In this document: one piece after another, positions 11,057-20,914 of the stretch
Numbering within the stretch: the first letter of the stretch is position 1
Layout: the number at the start of each line of letters is the position of its first letter
Assembly: GCF_029227915.1 (NCBI RefSeq)
Contig: NC_079888.1
Location: 13,375,001-13,439,000, forward strand
DNA: 64,000 bases
Source of the DNA: Hydractinia symbiolongicarpus
Taxonomy: Eukaryota > Cnidaria > Hydrozoa > Anthoathecata > Hydractiniidae
Direction: 5' to 3'
Notes under the pieces: model-generated
Database searches by the model: none
Told to the model about the DNA's origin: nothing
The model's input: only the letters and a program-made list of their open reading frames with translations
Translations under genes and position numbers: made by a program

Positions 11057-11698
11057 CTAAGTAGTGCTTACATATTGCGCAGACTGTAGTTTTTTCAACA
11101 ACTCGAGTTTACCCTCTTCTCTGCCTTTTGCCACTAATTGATGCCTTTCTTGCTCGTTAATCGTTTCCACAATTTTGTTCGTTCGCTGTCGAATCTTCTC
11201 CTTGAGTAACATATATTTTTGCTTTTCTTGCATTATCAGGCTAAATTCATAGTCGGATATAATTCCATTTTCAATCGCTCTTAAAATCAAATCGACAATA
11301 CTATTCAATTTAGTTTCCGCTAAAAATCTTATTGAGTCGTGCTTTTTGCGTTGATAATTCAATTTCTTACCTCCTTGTTTTTAGGCAGACTACCCCAATC
11401 CAACGGCAATGCTGATCCCACCCATCGTGACGGCCAGGGGGATTCCGATTCCACTTAACATACTCGCAATGCCAACGCTTGAGGTGATCACGCTTATGGC
11501 GAGTAATCCGTGGTCCATATAATGGATGCAGGTACCATGCATTCCAAATTTTTTCGACAGCTTTTCACGTTGTTTGACCTCGCTTCGCAGAAACTGTTCT
11601 ATTTCCTCTATTTTCTTCAATCGATAAATATACCCCTCATTTTCTTGATCAGGTGCGCTCGGTGGTAAGCTCGGGTAAAGCTTTGCAATCTCTGTAAT
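11057..11698 (-). pseudogene. Hydrophobic-core element protein g3, copy A, broken
   Basis: Homologue of the 219-residue frame 19527-20186 in copy B. The N-terminal part has a proline-rich LPPSAP segment, then a charged helix, then a long Gly/Ala/Ile hydrophobic segment (11390-11480); a frame change near 11385 separates this from the charged C-terminal helix ending in KKLQSAQYVS. The position that should be the start codon is ATT in the context AATAAATTAC, overlapping the stop of g4. A membrane-active virion role is possible but unproven. Confidence 0.6.
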
Positions 11699-12370
11699 TT
11701 ATTGTATCAGTAGGTGGATAGTAATTCCAACGAACGAAACGTTCTTATCGCGGTGATAGTCATCCGTCAACATAAACCCAAGGCGATCCGTTGAACCTTT
11801 CAATGGAAGGTATACAGGAGTGTCAAAACTCCACGTCAACATGTCTCCCCATGCGTTTAGCTCTTTGGTGGGAAGCATGGCCAGTATCTTGTTTTTTTTT
11901 TCCGTTAAGCAGGCAGTCATCCTTGTCTAACTGAGGGCAAACAAGTCGTAACCTATGGTATAAGTCAGTCCTATAGAATGAATCGTAGTCACCCTTCATA
12001 TAATATTTTTACTGGGATAGTAGGGTAGACCCAAGAGCTCTTGCAGTTGTCGATGAATTACCACCGTGTACCCGTCATTAACACGGAGCCTACAGAGTCC
12101 ATTTTTCAGGAAAAAATGCTTAATCTTACCCCCTGCCTGACTTTAGACGATACTCGCTAAATCCTCGATCTTGTACAACCCATTCATTATTTCAATTCGA
12201 GTAACCGTCTGATCAGGCCCTACCTTACGGATAGTAAATTCGTTGTCACTGTAGAGGTTCAGCCATGTAGGCCTGATACCGATGGATTTTAGAGCGATCA
12301 TAGTATTCTCCCCCAGATATTCATCAAATATCGTAGGGTTCTCTATATCTGTAACATATAACTGTCGCAT
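11699..12370 (-). pseudogene. Penton-like single jelly-roll protein, copy A, broken
   Basis: Homologue of the intact 223-residue frame in copy B (20187-20858). Starts MRQLYVTDIENP. Breaks in the middle (open pieces 12143-12370 and 11699-11920 with frame changes and a nonsense codon between). The C-terminus keeps the WGDMLTWSFDTPVY and FVGITIHLL blocks. Divergent from g5, whose ATG is only 16 bp away. Confidence 0.6.
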
Positions 12371-12386
12371 CTTTCTTTAAAAAAAC
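12371..12386. promoter_or_regulatory. 16-bp divergent gene spacer (g4/g5), copy A
   Basis: The only sequence between the start codons of the minus-strand penton-like gene and plus-strand g5 is a T-run/A-run (CTTTCTTTAAAAAAAC). The copy B equivalent 20859-20873 is nearly palindromic with the flanking ATGs. Any promoter for both genes must lie here or inside the coding sequences. Confidence 0.5.
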
Positions 12387-13317
12387 ATGTTCGTACAACT
12401 CAAGAGCAAAATATGTCCCCAATCATGGCAGGTACCTGGAGCAGTTAAAGGGCTCTGATCTCATTGTGCAATCTATCGTTGTTGATGCAAAAGGCTTGTC
12501 ATTTAAAGTAAGGTTTCCCGATATCTTTGTGTACTATGTTTTTCATAGTAACCCTCCGATTGATAAATGGAAAACAAATCCCTTTCGGCCTCAGGTCTAC
12601 GCAATTGAATTTTGCTGTTTACTGCGCGACCTCTGCATGTGGCATTTCAATGCAGCACCTAACGTCTCCATTACCCCTTGTTCGCTCTGTGTATAGGTTC
12701 CATATCTCTTTCTAAATTCGAAAAGTACTAGAGGAACTCGAGGTACCATTGCCTGGCTCTTCCCGATTTAATTCTATCAACAACCCTTTTAACATGGAAA
12801 AATTCAGGCAACTAGCACGTGTATTTGAGTATCTCCAAATGAGCACGATTGGAAAAATGAGACCATTTTTAGTTCATGGCAAGTAAAAGGCAAAGACTTC
12901 CCCGGTGCAGGACCTAGTTACTTCGATGAAAATTCGTGGTCGAGGTGGATAATCGAAAATAGTCAGGGTATTACCCGTATAGGCATGGAGAAACTTTCCC
13001 AAAGTGTACGATATTACGCGTATTTGATTCAGGAGAGCCAAGCCAATGCGCGATCAGGAATTATTGGTAATCAAGGCAGTTCTATCGACGCTCAACGACT
13101 CTACTTGACGACCTTTGAGCAGCTGGTAATTAGACCTACAAATACCAGTAGAGAGATTGCGGAGTTTGAGAATGTTTTGAAATATGCAAGATCCAAGGTA
13201 AATTATAGTGTGGCCCATGGCGTCTACATGATCCTAAGCGATATGTCACTGGAGATCGAAAATGTGGCTGGATTTAACAACAAGATCCTGATCATCGGAA
13301 GCAGAGATACACGATGA
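12387..13317 (+). pseudogene. Virion-type protein g5, copy A only, broken
   Basis: ATG at 12387, TGA at 13317. About 310 residues with at least two frame changes: an open first part (12387-12696) with FPDIFVYYVFH and RPQVYAIEF blocks, a middle part with LEVPLPGSSRFNSINNPFNM, and an open last part (12985-13317) ending in MILSDMSLEIENVAGFNNK. I recognise this as belonging to the capsid-module genes of this element family but cannot assign a function. Copy B has only the first dozen codons, joined by a deletion to the tail of g6. Confidence 0.55.
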
Positions 13318-13415
13318 TACCAAGGGTATCGTTATCACGTTGGGAGTAGGACTGATACTTGCATATATATTGTAAAGAAATAGGTCTAATGTGTTTTATC
13401 AACATACTAGACTTT

Positions 13416-14569
13416 TCATCTATTCTTACCACTCCTTCTGTTCTCCACGTAAGCCACAACGATACCTACAGCTCCTGCAATTGCTATATACAGATGCCTC
13501 GCTACGAACTCCACGACTTTGGCAGCGACTCTGAAGAAAAATGATACGATAGTACCGATGATTCCAGGAAGAGCTGCCTCCGCCTTGCCTGCCCAATATT
13601 TTAAAAATTTCTTGAGTCTCTCCAATTGTTTTTGAACAAACCCTCTCCCGCCTGTACTTCCTCCAGCTCTTGCTGCCCCACTACTACCTGTTAGTGAAAG
13701 GACCAAGATCGACACGAGCTTTTCTCGTAGGGATAGATCGTCCCCAGCTATTTTCATCAGCTCGGACTTAATAGACCTCAGTTGCTTAAAAACCTCGGAG
13801 GAAAGACCGTGCCTACCCAGTTCATCCTTCTTATCTTCAATTTCTTCAATTCCTTCTCAAGATCATTAATATCCTGAAGCCTTCGTACCCCGGGCTTCTG
13901 CTTTTTAAGTTCTTTTAACTTACCCTCTTTCGTATTTATCTCGCTATTATATTGTACAAGTTTATCCTTCACCCCCTTAATAGTTTTCTGCAGGTTTTCA
14001 ATGTCGAGCTTTAACTTTCTCATATCAAGGATCTCGATCTCATCGTCGATGCCCGCGGACGAAGTACCTGCATAACCCTCTACATCACGAGCAAAATTTT
14101 GAATGCTATCAATTGTTTTCATTTCAATCATCTCACCCTCCTCTTTACCCGAAGTCTCCTCACCCTTCTTAACAAGAACATCAACCTCTAGCGCGAGGTT
14201 CTGCGCCATCTTTTTACTGCCTTTGTGTGGTGTAGTATATTCGGGGAATCCCATGGCTCGCAATCGTCCCACGCCTAGATCCCTCACTATCGTGGAAGCT
14301 TTCCTAATTTCACCATTTTTTTTCGTGAGCTCTTCACCATCGTAGGTAAGCTGATTACCTTCTATTGTAAAGCTATCGTAATGCCTGGCATTCGGTTGCC
14401 CTAGCTCCTCATCAAGGGCTTCATATAAGTCATTAATTTTAGACCTTATCAACTTATGCCTTGCCGTCGTGGTGTCAGTGAGGCTCTCACTGCTGAACTC
14501 CTCGCCTTCGTCTTGAATATTTTCCTCTGGTGTAAAGTCATCTCCTTCGTATATTGGATTATCAGCCAT
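13416..14569 (-). pseudogene. Coiled-coil/hydrophobic-tail protein g6, copy A, one frameshift
   Basis: ATG at 14569 in the ATAAATG context. N-terminal acidic region (residues 1-30), a middle globular part with TPHKGSKKMAQ, then a Lys/Glu/Leu coiled coil. A frame change near 13810 precedes the C-terminal part: MKIAGDD block, Gly/Ala-rich linker, LGKFLKY-type amphipathic helix (LKKFLKYWAGKAEAALPGII) and a strongly hydrophobic tail. Copy B has the same arrangement with two nonsense codons instead. The tail resembles membrane-lytic or core-type virion proteins, but that is inference. Confidence 0.6.
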
Positions 14570-14598
14570 TTATTTCAACCCCAAAGCGCCCTAAATAA
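14570..14598. promoter_or_regulatory. 29-bp divergent spacer with inverted ATAAATG (g6/MCP), copy A
   Basis: The minus-strand g6 and plus-strand capsid gene both begin in ATAAATG, facing away from each other across 29 bp. The same arrangement and the same 29-bp distance occur in copy B (22133-22161). Confidence 0.6.
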
Positions 14599-15825
14599 AT
14601 GAGTGTTTTTGGTAAATTAGATCCGCATAAGGAATTGAAAATCATGTATGGCATGAAAGGGAAAAAACAAAGGGTGAAGGTCAGCCACATACCCAGCACC
14701 ATAGGTACAAATGAAGATTTGTACGTGGACATTCCTAATCTTGGTCAAAACGACGTGATTTTTCCAGGCAGTTTAAAGCTCTTGTTTGACCTTGAATTAA
14801 CGGGGACCAATACCAAGCGTACTATAGTTTCAAATATAGGCAAGGCCCTGGTGTAAAATCTTAGAATTAGCCTGAATGGTAACGAAATACAAAACATACA
14901 AGATTTTAACATACTGGCGACGTATAGGGATCTCTGGCTCCCAAAACATATGAGGAATAACAACCTGATTTTAGAAGGTATCAACGACAACGACGGGACC
15001 ATAAGAGCTCTGCAAGACAAAGCCAGCGACCATGTTGGTAATAACGAGGAAAAGGCGATTGTAGCAGCTTACGGCAACACATTTTGTATCCTATCGGCAC
15101 ATTTTTCTCGTTGACTCGTGATCTCCTATTCTACCAGGCTGGAATCCATGATCGACTGCATTTCGCGTCTTACGGTGATGTGATAAAGGACTCCGGGACA
15201 CCAGCCTCAGGATCCACAGAATATTTGCCTTGAGTTTGACAAGGTTACCAATGAAGAATTGGCAGGTGCTATGATGTCGAGATACAGCCGTCTCGCCCTG
15301 CCCTACGAAAGAATCCTCAGAAGTAAAGTGGTGACCATGAAAAAAAGCGACACATCATACAACCTACAATTAGATACCCCTGACAAGAGCTTAAAGGGTA
15401 TACTCCTATTATTTCAGGATCATACCGTGGTCAAAGCATATGCTGGCGCTAATGAGAAGTTTTATAACCCCAAGATCGAGAAAATCTCGATCACTATCGA
15501 GGGTGAGGCCAATCAACTCTATAGCCACGCCATGCTCCCAAAAGATCACATGGAGCAAGTAGCGGGGATCTTCGGATCCCACGATTCCATAGTGACCATC
15601 AGACAGTTTCTTACTGAAAGGTATGGTTTATTTATCGACTTCAGAGCAGCTGACGCTCACAGCCTACATGGTAGTGAAAGGCCATTACAAAGGTTATCGG
15701 ACGGCATTACGTTGCACATGACAAAGAAGGCCGACGGTACCGGGGTTATACGCTGCTACGTGTATCTCTTAATGGATGCGCAATTAAATATCCTAGATGG
15801 GAGGTTCCACAGTGTCGAGTATTAA
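14599..15825 (+). pseudogene. Major capsid protein, double jelly-roll type, copy A, broken
   Basis: Homologue of the intact 423-residue frame at 22162-23433. Starts in ATAAATG; shares the DVIFPGS-x-KLLFDLELTG N-terminal strand block, the TIVSNIGKALV block, the MMSRYSRLALPYERILRSK block and the C-terminal QLNILDGRF. Breaks: TAA at 14854-14856, a frame change near 15090-15110, and a short deletion near 15215 where the Ala/Gly-rich loop of copy B is missing. Confidence 0.75.
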
Positions 15826-15880
15826 GACCAAATATTTAGTATCACGCGTTATTCTATGGCTCATAAACTATAGAATAAAC

Positions 15881-16029
15881 ATGGCAAGCATAGCAATTCT
15901 AGCTGGCGGGGCGCTGATTAACGCCCCTAAACTCTATACACCTTCGAAGCAACAACAGGACGGTGAGTTCATGTTGTTATTCCTGGCTCCTTGGCCCTCC
16001 TCGAATTTACGGTCTATAAGTGGGCATAG
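15881..16029 (+). pseudogene. Small tail-anchored protein g9, copy A, internally deleted
   Basis: ATG at 15881. Retains the N-terminal ALINAP segment and the C-terminal YTPSKQQQDGE plus hydrophobic tail ending YKWA-type at TAG 16027-16029 (after a frame change), but lacks the Gly/His and basic middle part seen in copy B (23509-23838). Confidence 0.5.
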
Positions 16030-16060
16030 ATATATATATGATTGTAACAATATGTAATAA

Positions 16061-16275
16061 ATGTCAAAGCATATTGTTACTCCGGAAGAAGAGGAAAAAC
16101 TAAGTCAAATATATTACCAACCAGAACATCTTTGGGTTGGGAGGAAGGCCATCAAGCTACTGACTGAGCAGAGTGGTCTCTCTAAGAAGCGTGTTATTCA
16201 CTGGCTGACTCGTCAGCTCTTGTGGATTAGACATATAAAGGGCCCGAAAAATATCATCCCTGAACCTATTCCATG
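16061..16275 (+). pseudogene. rve-type integrase, copy A, N-terminal piece only
   Basis: ATG in ATAAATG. The first 70 residues (VTPEEEEKLSQIYYQPEHLW, QSGLSKKRVIHWLTRQ) match the N-terminal region of the copy B integrase. The catalytic core is missing: a deletion near 16275 joins it tail-to-tail to the 3' end of the minus-strand BRO gene. Confidence 0.65.
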
Positions 16276-16279
16276 TGTG

Positions 16280-16990
16280 TACGCCGTTTGAATCGTCACA
16301 TAATGGATTTCTTTCTATCATATTAGGATACATATCCCTTAGTGTACGGAGTTGATCATTTAAAGATCTGCGTTGGCAACGAAAATGTAATGGGGATGTT
16401 GGCCTTTTTTTCCCACATTTATTAGGGTCGTTCTTGTCAATCACGCAAATTACATTATCATATGGATAACCAGGAGGTACATACCGATCACGAAGTCCTG
16501 CATTTTCCAATGCCCGTAGGTCGAGCTGGTGTTCTCTTTCCTGAAGATCCTCCTGAAGGTTTGCGATAGTTACGTCCCTATCCTTCAGGTCATCGCTGAG
16601 TATTGCCAGGGCAATATCTCTCTCTTCGATGGCTTGACGGTGTAGTTGCTCACGGATTTTTGGGGACATTGTATTGCAGCAATATTTTCTGAACCTTTTC
16701 GCTTTAGACTGCTGGCTTCCAAACACCAACTCGTACATACCCTCCTCATTGATGTAGAAGTCGTCTTTTCTCGAGATCGAGGGCTATTTTATCAAGTCCC
16801 CCGCTATGGGCGACTTGCTGAATTGATACTTGTGAGCTTAATTTTCCAGGCTACAATGGTTGCGGATGGTATCGGAAGTGTCCTTTCTATATTCCAATGC
16901 CTGGACTACTTCCTTAGCTCGAATCCAAGGGCGGCCGTTGATAGTTACGGTATGTAGCTGGATATTATTAAATTCAACAACACAAGACAT
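16280..16990 (-). pseudogene. BRO-N/DUF3627 protein, copy A, broken
   Basis: ATG at 16990 in ATAAAATG. N-terminal BRO-N part (NGRPWIRAKEVVQALEY) stops at 16838; the domain resumes at about 16750 with EGMYELVFGSQQSKAKRFR. Then a coiled coil and a DUF3627-type C-terminal domain with PYDNVICVIDKNDPNKCGKK and VHTWNRF. BRO proteins are DNA-binding regulators common in large dsDNA viruses. The 3' end is cut at the deletion joining it to the integrase relic. Confidence 0.75.
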
Positions 16991-16998
16991 TTTATTAT

Positions 16999-17184
16999 TT
17001 ACATTACCCCAACCAGGATCCATATCATTAGGACAGATATGAAAAAATACTTAGTATTCCTTTCCCTATATAGTGATTCACGAAGCTCCGCCTGGAGCTC
17101 TATGCTCCGCTCCAAATGTGGGATCCTATCCATTTCTTCATGACAACCAGCCAGCTGTTGCTCTAATTGATGTTTGTATGACAT
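16999..17184 (-). CDS. 61-residue coiled-coil/membrane protein (copy A)
   Basis: ATG in the context AATAAATAAATG. A Glu/Gln/Leu-rich coiled coil (HQLEQQLAGCHEEMDRIPHL) is followed by a C-terminal hydrophobic segment (YFFISVLMIWILVGVM), a single-pass membrane anchor. It overlaps no other gene and sits between the ATPase and BRO genes. The positional counterpart in copy B (25903-26055) is also a short coiled coil but lacks the membrane segment. Confidence 0.5.
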   Translation of the reverse strand: MSYKHQLEQQLAGCHEEMDRIPHLERSIELQAELRESLYRERNTKYFFISVLMIWILVGVM

Positions 17185-17188
17185 TTAT

Positions 17189-17719
17189 TTATTCCAATAT
17201 GCTCCAAGCCCTGGGGTGCTCAAGCCTGATATAGAGACATGCATGCTTAGAATTTTTCAACTTATTCTTTATAGGCTCCAGGTCGTTAATTATGTTGATT
17301 TCTTCATTCACCAATTTCATGTCACTCCTTTCGTGCGGGTACCACATGAACAACTGCTTTTTCTGTCTCCTCAGGTTTTTGGAAATTGCGGTATAACTCT
17401 GAGTCAACAGCCATATTGAGTGTCTTCGATGTCTACCAGATATTGCCAACTCGAGCAAGGGTTGCCTTCGTTTGTCGAGAGATTCATCAGCGATCATGTC
17501 GTCGACGATAAACAAGCTCTCTTCGCCTGCCAGCAGAGATGACAATTTTTCTATCCAATCGAACAAATTATCTTGTGGATCTATCAAAAAAACCACTATG
17601 TTTTCAAAATGTCCCCGATACTCATTCTCGAGCAAGTCCAGTACTCTTTGCGTTTTTCCGCATCCCGTCGGTCCTGTGAATATTATAGTGCATTGATCTC
17701 TAACAATATCAAGAGTCAT
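17189..17719 (-). pseudogene. Packaging ATPase (FtsK/HerA type), copy A, internal deletion
   Basis: ATG at 17719 in ATAAAATG. Walker A GPTGCGKTQ and Walker B LFIVDDMIAD are present. Compared with the intact copy B protein (26136-26735), about 22 residues are missing between the two, removing the WNKTYLE-x-APLW segment while keeping the frame. Packaging ATPases of this family translocate DNA into DJR capsids. Confidence 0.75.
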
Positions 17720-17766
17720 TTTATTCTTCGTATATACCACGTGGTATATACGAAATTTGCATGTGC

Positions 17767-18009
17767 TTAATTAGGTGGCATCATGGAACACTTATACCAG
17801 CCTTGTTTTATCGCATAGTCATCGAACAAGATCGCACCAGTTATATATCCAGCGAGCTTTAGTCCATCCTCTAGATCCATCTTCGCACCTGGTCGAGAAA
17901 CGCCTAATGCTTTTTTGGCACCCAGTGCCAAGACGATTGTATATGAAACTAGCCTGACAGACTCCAACAGGCTATCGATAACTTCTTTTTGATACTCTTT
18001 ACTGCTCAT
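17767..18009 (-). CDS. 80-residue hydrophobic element protein g14 (copy A)
   Basis: Starts MSSKEYQKEV. Two moderately hydrophobic helices (SYTIVLALGAKKAL and LAGYITGAILFDDYAI). Intact here, whereas the copy B homologue (26784-27026) has a TAA codon ten residues before the shared C-terminus MMPP. Function is unknown; conserved in place between the two copies. Confidence 0.55.
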   Translation of the reverse strand: MSSKEYQKEVIDSLLESVRLVSYTIVLALGAKKALGVSRPGAKMDLEDGLKLAGYITGAILFDDYAIKQGWYKCSMMPPN

Positions 18010-18020
18010 CCTTTATTATA

Positions 18021-18371
18021 TTAGCGCATGTGAAAAATATCAATCTCTGGCTGGACTTGGGGTTTTAGAGATTTTTGCTGAGCCGCTGGTGCATGTGTTT
18101 CGGCAATCTGCTGAGTGCCCGCGGTTTTACGAGTAAAATATATGACACCTCCGATACAGCCGAGGATAATAAGGCCTCCACCAATGTATACACTGCACAT
18201 GGACTTGGAGGTACTTGTCTGAGATTCCTGACTCTCTTGGGGAGTACCTTTGCCCATGTTCTTCTGCAAGTCGGCCTTATTCTTGCGATTCCATTCCGCA
18301 AGTCTCTTGCCAGCAGCAACACGGCCCTCGTTCTTCTTGGTAATTACTTGGTTAGTAGTTTCTTCACTCAT
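18021..18371 (-). CDS. Single-pass membrane protein g15 (copy A)
   Basis: 116 residues. Basic N-terminus (KRLAEWNRKNKADLQK), a Ser/Thr/Gln linker, one transmembrane helix (YIGGGLIILGCIGGVIYF), then a Gln/Pro-rich tail. Intact here; the copy B version (27032-27368) is frameshifted before the membrane helix. The start overlaps the stop of the upstream gene g16 by 8 nt. Confidence 0.55.
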   Translation of the reverse strand: MSEETTNQVITKKNEGRVAAGKRLAEWNRKNKADLQKNMGKGTPQESQESQTSTSKSMCSVYIGGGLIILGCIGGVIYFTRKTAGTQQIAETHAPAAQQKSLKPQVQPEIDIFHMR

Positions 18372-18556
18372 TTGTTATAACCTTGTTTCCATTGTTTTTC
18401 TCCTCTATCTCCTTATTTTCAGGGGACTTTGAGATCTGCGTATGATTAATTGTATGAGCGGCTACCAACAAAGGCGCGAGGAATCGACCAAAGGCTGTAT
18501 AAACAAGAATACCTAAGTCAGCCATGTTTTCCCTAATAACGGGGTCGTTTTCTAAG
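18364..18556 (-). pseudogene. g16 C-terminal piece, cut by the A/B junction
   Basis: Encodes the DLENDPVIRENMADLGILV region and a hydrophobic helix, matching the C-terminal half of g16 in copy B (27407-27864). The 5' half is missing because copy B sequence begins at about 18557. Confidence 0.6.
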
Positions 18557-18558
18557 TC

Positions 18559-19156
18559 ATGACGGAGAGCCCAAGAGACTTTTGTGCTAAAGCGACTCCA
18601 CTAAATATCGAAGATGTAAACATTGAAAATATCGCGCTAAGCGATCCTATTCCAGCAAACAAGGACAAGGATAAACGCTTCGTTATTGGCTATAAAAATA
18701 GTAACAACAAGCTATCCCCTCTATTGATCAAAACACCTAAAAATCTCTATTCTAATGATGCCTCGCGTTACGAAGAGGGCTGCTCTCTTACCATGTCATT
18801 CGACATCTATAACCACCCCGAATTGTTAGAGAAGTATGAGAGTATCCTGACCAAGGTAGAGTCCTTGCAGGGTCATTGGTTCACCACCCTACCTGTAAAA
18901 AAAGGTAAATACATTACCACCAAGGCGAAGGAGTGGAAGGGCAAAGTCAGAACCGACTTCCAATCCAAAAAGTACCACTAAAACAAAGCTGCGAGTGCAA
19001 AGCCATCATCAAGCTGTATGGCATCTATAGGCAAGGTTCAAATTACTACATGCAAATCTACTTGGAGGAGTGTAAGTATAAGATTGTCGAGTTTTATGGC
19101 TCCCGCTACCTTAGTAATTCCGACTCTGATGACGAATCCTACGTCGTAGTAGACTA
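18559..19156 (+). pseudogene. Uncharacterised element protein g1, copy B, broken
   Basis: Open from 18559 (the ATG there is internal to the family sequence; the true N-terminus is lost at the junction) to 18981, then a one-base frame change near 18970 and a second open part to 19156 with CECKAIIKLYGIYRQG, LEECKYK and an acidic C-terminus. Function is unknown. It is the best guide to the uninterrupted form of the copy A gene. Confidence 0.6.
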
Positions 19157-19203
19157 GATGTGAGAGGTTTTAGTATGTTGTTGATCCAGCATACCAAAAC
19201 AAA

Positions 19204-19508
19204 CATGAACGTTAACGAACTGAAAAAAGCTGCGAAAGCACTAAAGGTCCGAACTATTCCACTATGAACAAGATCAACCTTCTCGAAACGATTCGTAAGG
19301 CCAAGTACAAGGACGCTTCGACACAGACAGGCGGTCCTTACTGCGAACCTTCCGCTAGGATCGCCTGGCAGAAAACTCTTGAGCACCTTCTGGAAGATCT
19401 CGCTCAAAGGCAGCAAACTATCATACACGATGGTGGCTTGCTGATCGATAGCCTAGTAGAGTTTTGTGGGAGCTTATGCAGAAGCTACCTCCAACAAAAC
19501 TTACACTG
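19204..19508 (+). pseudogene. SAP-like small protein g2, copy B, frameshifted
   Basis: ATG at 19204 starts NVNELKKAAKALK, a SAP-like first helix. A frame change near 19245 is followed by the rest of the protein with the PYCEP Cys segment. The C-terminus differs from copy A. Confidence 0.5.
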
Positions 19509-19526
19509 AGTAGGCAGGTGGTTGTT

Positions 19527-20186
19527 CTAAGTAGCACTTACATATTGTGCAGACTGAAGTTTTTTAAGAAGTTCCTCCCTAGCCTCCTGTCTCCCTTGCG
19601 CTAATAATTCCGCGCACTCGTTATCGTTGATCATTGTCACAGCCTTCTTAGTCCTCTGGCGTATTTGCTCCTTGAGCATCATGTAGCGCTGTTTCTCTTG
19701 TATAATCATGGTAAACTCGCTGTCAGAGATCACACTATCTTGTATCGCTTTGGAGATCTTGTCGAACACGGTGTCCAGCTTGGATTCCGCTAGAAGTTTG
19801 ATACATTCATGTTTGTGGACCTTAACACTTATGCGTTTGGACGCATTCTTCAAACCTACTTGCCTTATGCCTACTGCAAGAGCCGCTGCTTCCAGACCTA
19901 TGGCTATCGGAGCTCCGAGCCCCGTTGCAAGTGTGGCAATGCCAGCTGTGGCAGTTATCACAGTTACTGATATCATTCCATGATCTGCATATCTCAACCC
20001 TATCCCCCAGACTTTGAACCTTTTGTACAGCTTCTCCCGCTCTTTGATTTCATCACGGAAGAACGCTTCAATCTCTTCGATCTCTTTCAACCGATAGACC
20101 TGGCTCTCTTCTAAGGTATTATGCGTAGGCTCTTGCTCAGGCGCACTTGGCGGTAAAGGCAGGTAAAGCTTAGCAATATCAGTCAA
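19527..20186 (-). CDS. Hydrophobic-core element protein g3 (copy B)
   Basis: 219 open residues: LPLPPSAPEQ proline segment (about 8-20), charged helix (about 30-55), long hydrophobic Gly/Ala/Ile segment (about 68-105, AGIATLATGLGAPIAIGLEA), and a charged C-terminal helical region ending KKLQSAQYVS. The frame begins with TTG directly behind the TAA of the penton-like gene (TAATTG). In copy A the same codon is ATT. An ancestral ATAAATG is inferred, so translation today would need a downstream start or non-AUG use. Confidence 0.6.
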   Translation of the reverse strand: MTDIAKLYLPLPPSAPEQEPTHNTLEESQVYRLKEIEEIEAFFRDEIKEREKLYKRFKVWGIGLRYADHGMISVTVITATAGIATLATGLGAPIAIGLEAAALAVGIRQVGLKNASKRISVKVHKHECIKLLAESKLDTVFDKISKAIQDSVISDSEFTMIIQEKQRYMMLKEQIRQRTKKAVTMINDNECAELLAQGRQEAREELLKKLQSAQYVSAT

Positions 20187-20858
20187 TTATTCTATGAGCA
20201 AATGCATAGTAATTCCAACGAACGAAACGTTCTTATCGTGGTGATGCTCGTCCGTCAGCATGAACTCCAGCCTGTCTGTTGAACCTTTAAGAGGGCGGTA
20301 TACAGGGTTATCGAAACTCCACGTAAGCATGTCTCCCCATGCGTTTATCTCTTTGGTAGGAAACATGGCAACAATCTTGGATTTTTTTCCGTTAAGCAGG
20401 CAGTCATCCTCGTCTAACTGAGGGCAAACAAGTCGTAACCTATGGCATACGTCAGTCCTATAGAATGAATCGTAGTCACCCTTCATATAGTATTTTTTAC
20501 TGGGATCGTAGGGTAGACCCAAGAGCTCTTGCAGTTGTCGATGAATCACCACCGTGTACCCGTCATTGACACGGAGCCTGCAGAGTCCATTTTTCAGGAC
20601 AAACAGCTTAATCTTATCCTTTGCCTGACTGTTAACGATACTCGCTAAATCCTCGATCTTGTATAACCCATTCTTTATTTCAATTCGAGCAACTCCTTGA
20701 TCAGGCCCTATCTTACGGATGGTAAACTCGTTGTAACTGTAGAGATTCAGCCACGTAGGTCGAATGCTGATCGACTTCAATGCGATCCTCGTGTCCTGCC
20801 CTAGGTAGTCCTCAAATATCATGGGGTTCTCTATATCTGTGACATACAGTTGCTTCAT
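20187..20858 (-). CDS. Penton-like single jelly-roll protein (copy B)
   Basis: 223 residues, no internal stop. Predicted mostly beta with short loops; blocks MKQLYVTDIENP, NEFTIRKIGPDQ, YTVVIHRQLQELLGLPYDPS, WGDMLTWSFDNPVY and FVGITMHLL. Position (beside the coiled-coil and capsid genes), size and the C-terminal strands fit the penton/minor capsid protein of Polinton-like elements. Assignment as a jelly-roll rests on context and pattern, not on a structure search. It lies 15 bp from the divergent ATG of the g5 remnant. Confidence 0.6.
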   Translation of the reverse strand: MKQLYVTDIENPMIFEDYLGQDTRIALKSISIRPTWLNLYSYNEFTIRKIGPDQGVARIEIKNGLYKIEDLASIVNSQAKDKIKLFVLKNGLCRLRVNDGYTVVIHRQLQELLGLPYDPSKKYYMKGDYDSFYRTDVCHRLRLVCPQLDEDDCLLNGKKSKIVAMFPTKEINAWGDMLTWSFDNPVYRPLKGSTDRLEFMLTDEHHHDKNVSFVGITMHLLIE

Positions 20859-20873
20859 GTTTTTTTAAAGAAA
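20859..20873. promoter_or_regulatory. 15-bp near-palindromic divergent spacer, copy B
   Basis: The interval between minus-strand CAT (20856-20858) and plus-strand ATG (20874-20876) reads CATGTTTTTTTAAAGAAACATG with the codons included, a near-perfect palindrome. Equivalent to 12371-12386 in copy A. Confidence 0.5.
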
Positions 20874-20914
20874 CATGAAGTTCAGTTCCAGCAGCAAGGC
20901 AACAAAGCAAGAAA

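Larger units (their letters stand above)
9205..18556 (+). mobile_element. Polinton/Maverick-like virus-type element, copy A (degenerate)
   Basis: A block of closely packed genes on both strands with capsid, penton-like, integrase and packaging-ATPase relatives, unlike anything in the flanks. Gene order is collinear with copy B. The left boundary is placed at the subterminal repeats near 9205, and the right boundary is where copy B begins. Copy A is broken by nonsense codons, frameshifts, a 114-bp insertion and deletions. Protein identity to copy B is only about 70 percent in the capsid gene (by eye), so the two are not a recent duplication. Confidence 0.85.

Noticed and set aside
16157-16279. 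3' extension of the BRO frame in copy A
   Set aside because: This part reads antisense through the integrase relic; the true BRO sequence ends at the deletion junction near 16280.
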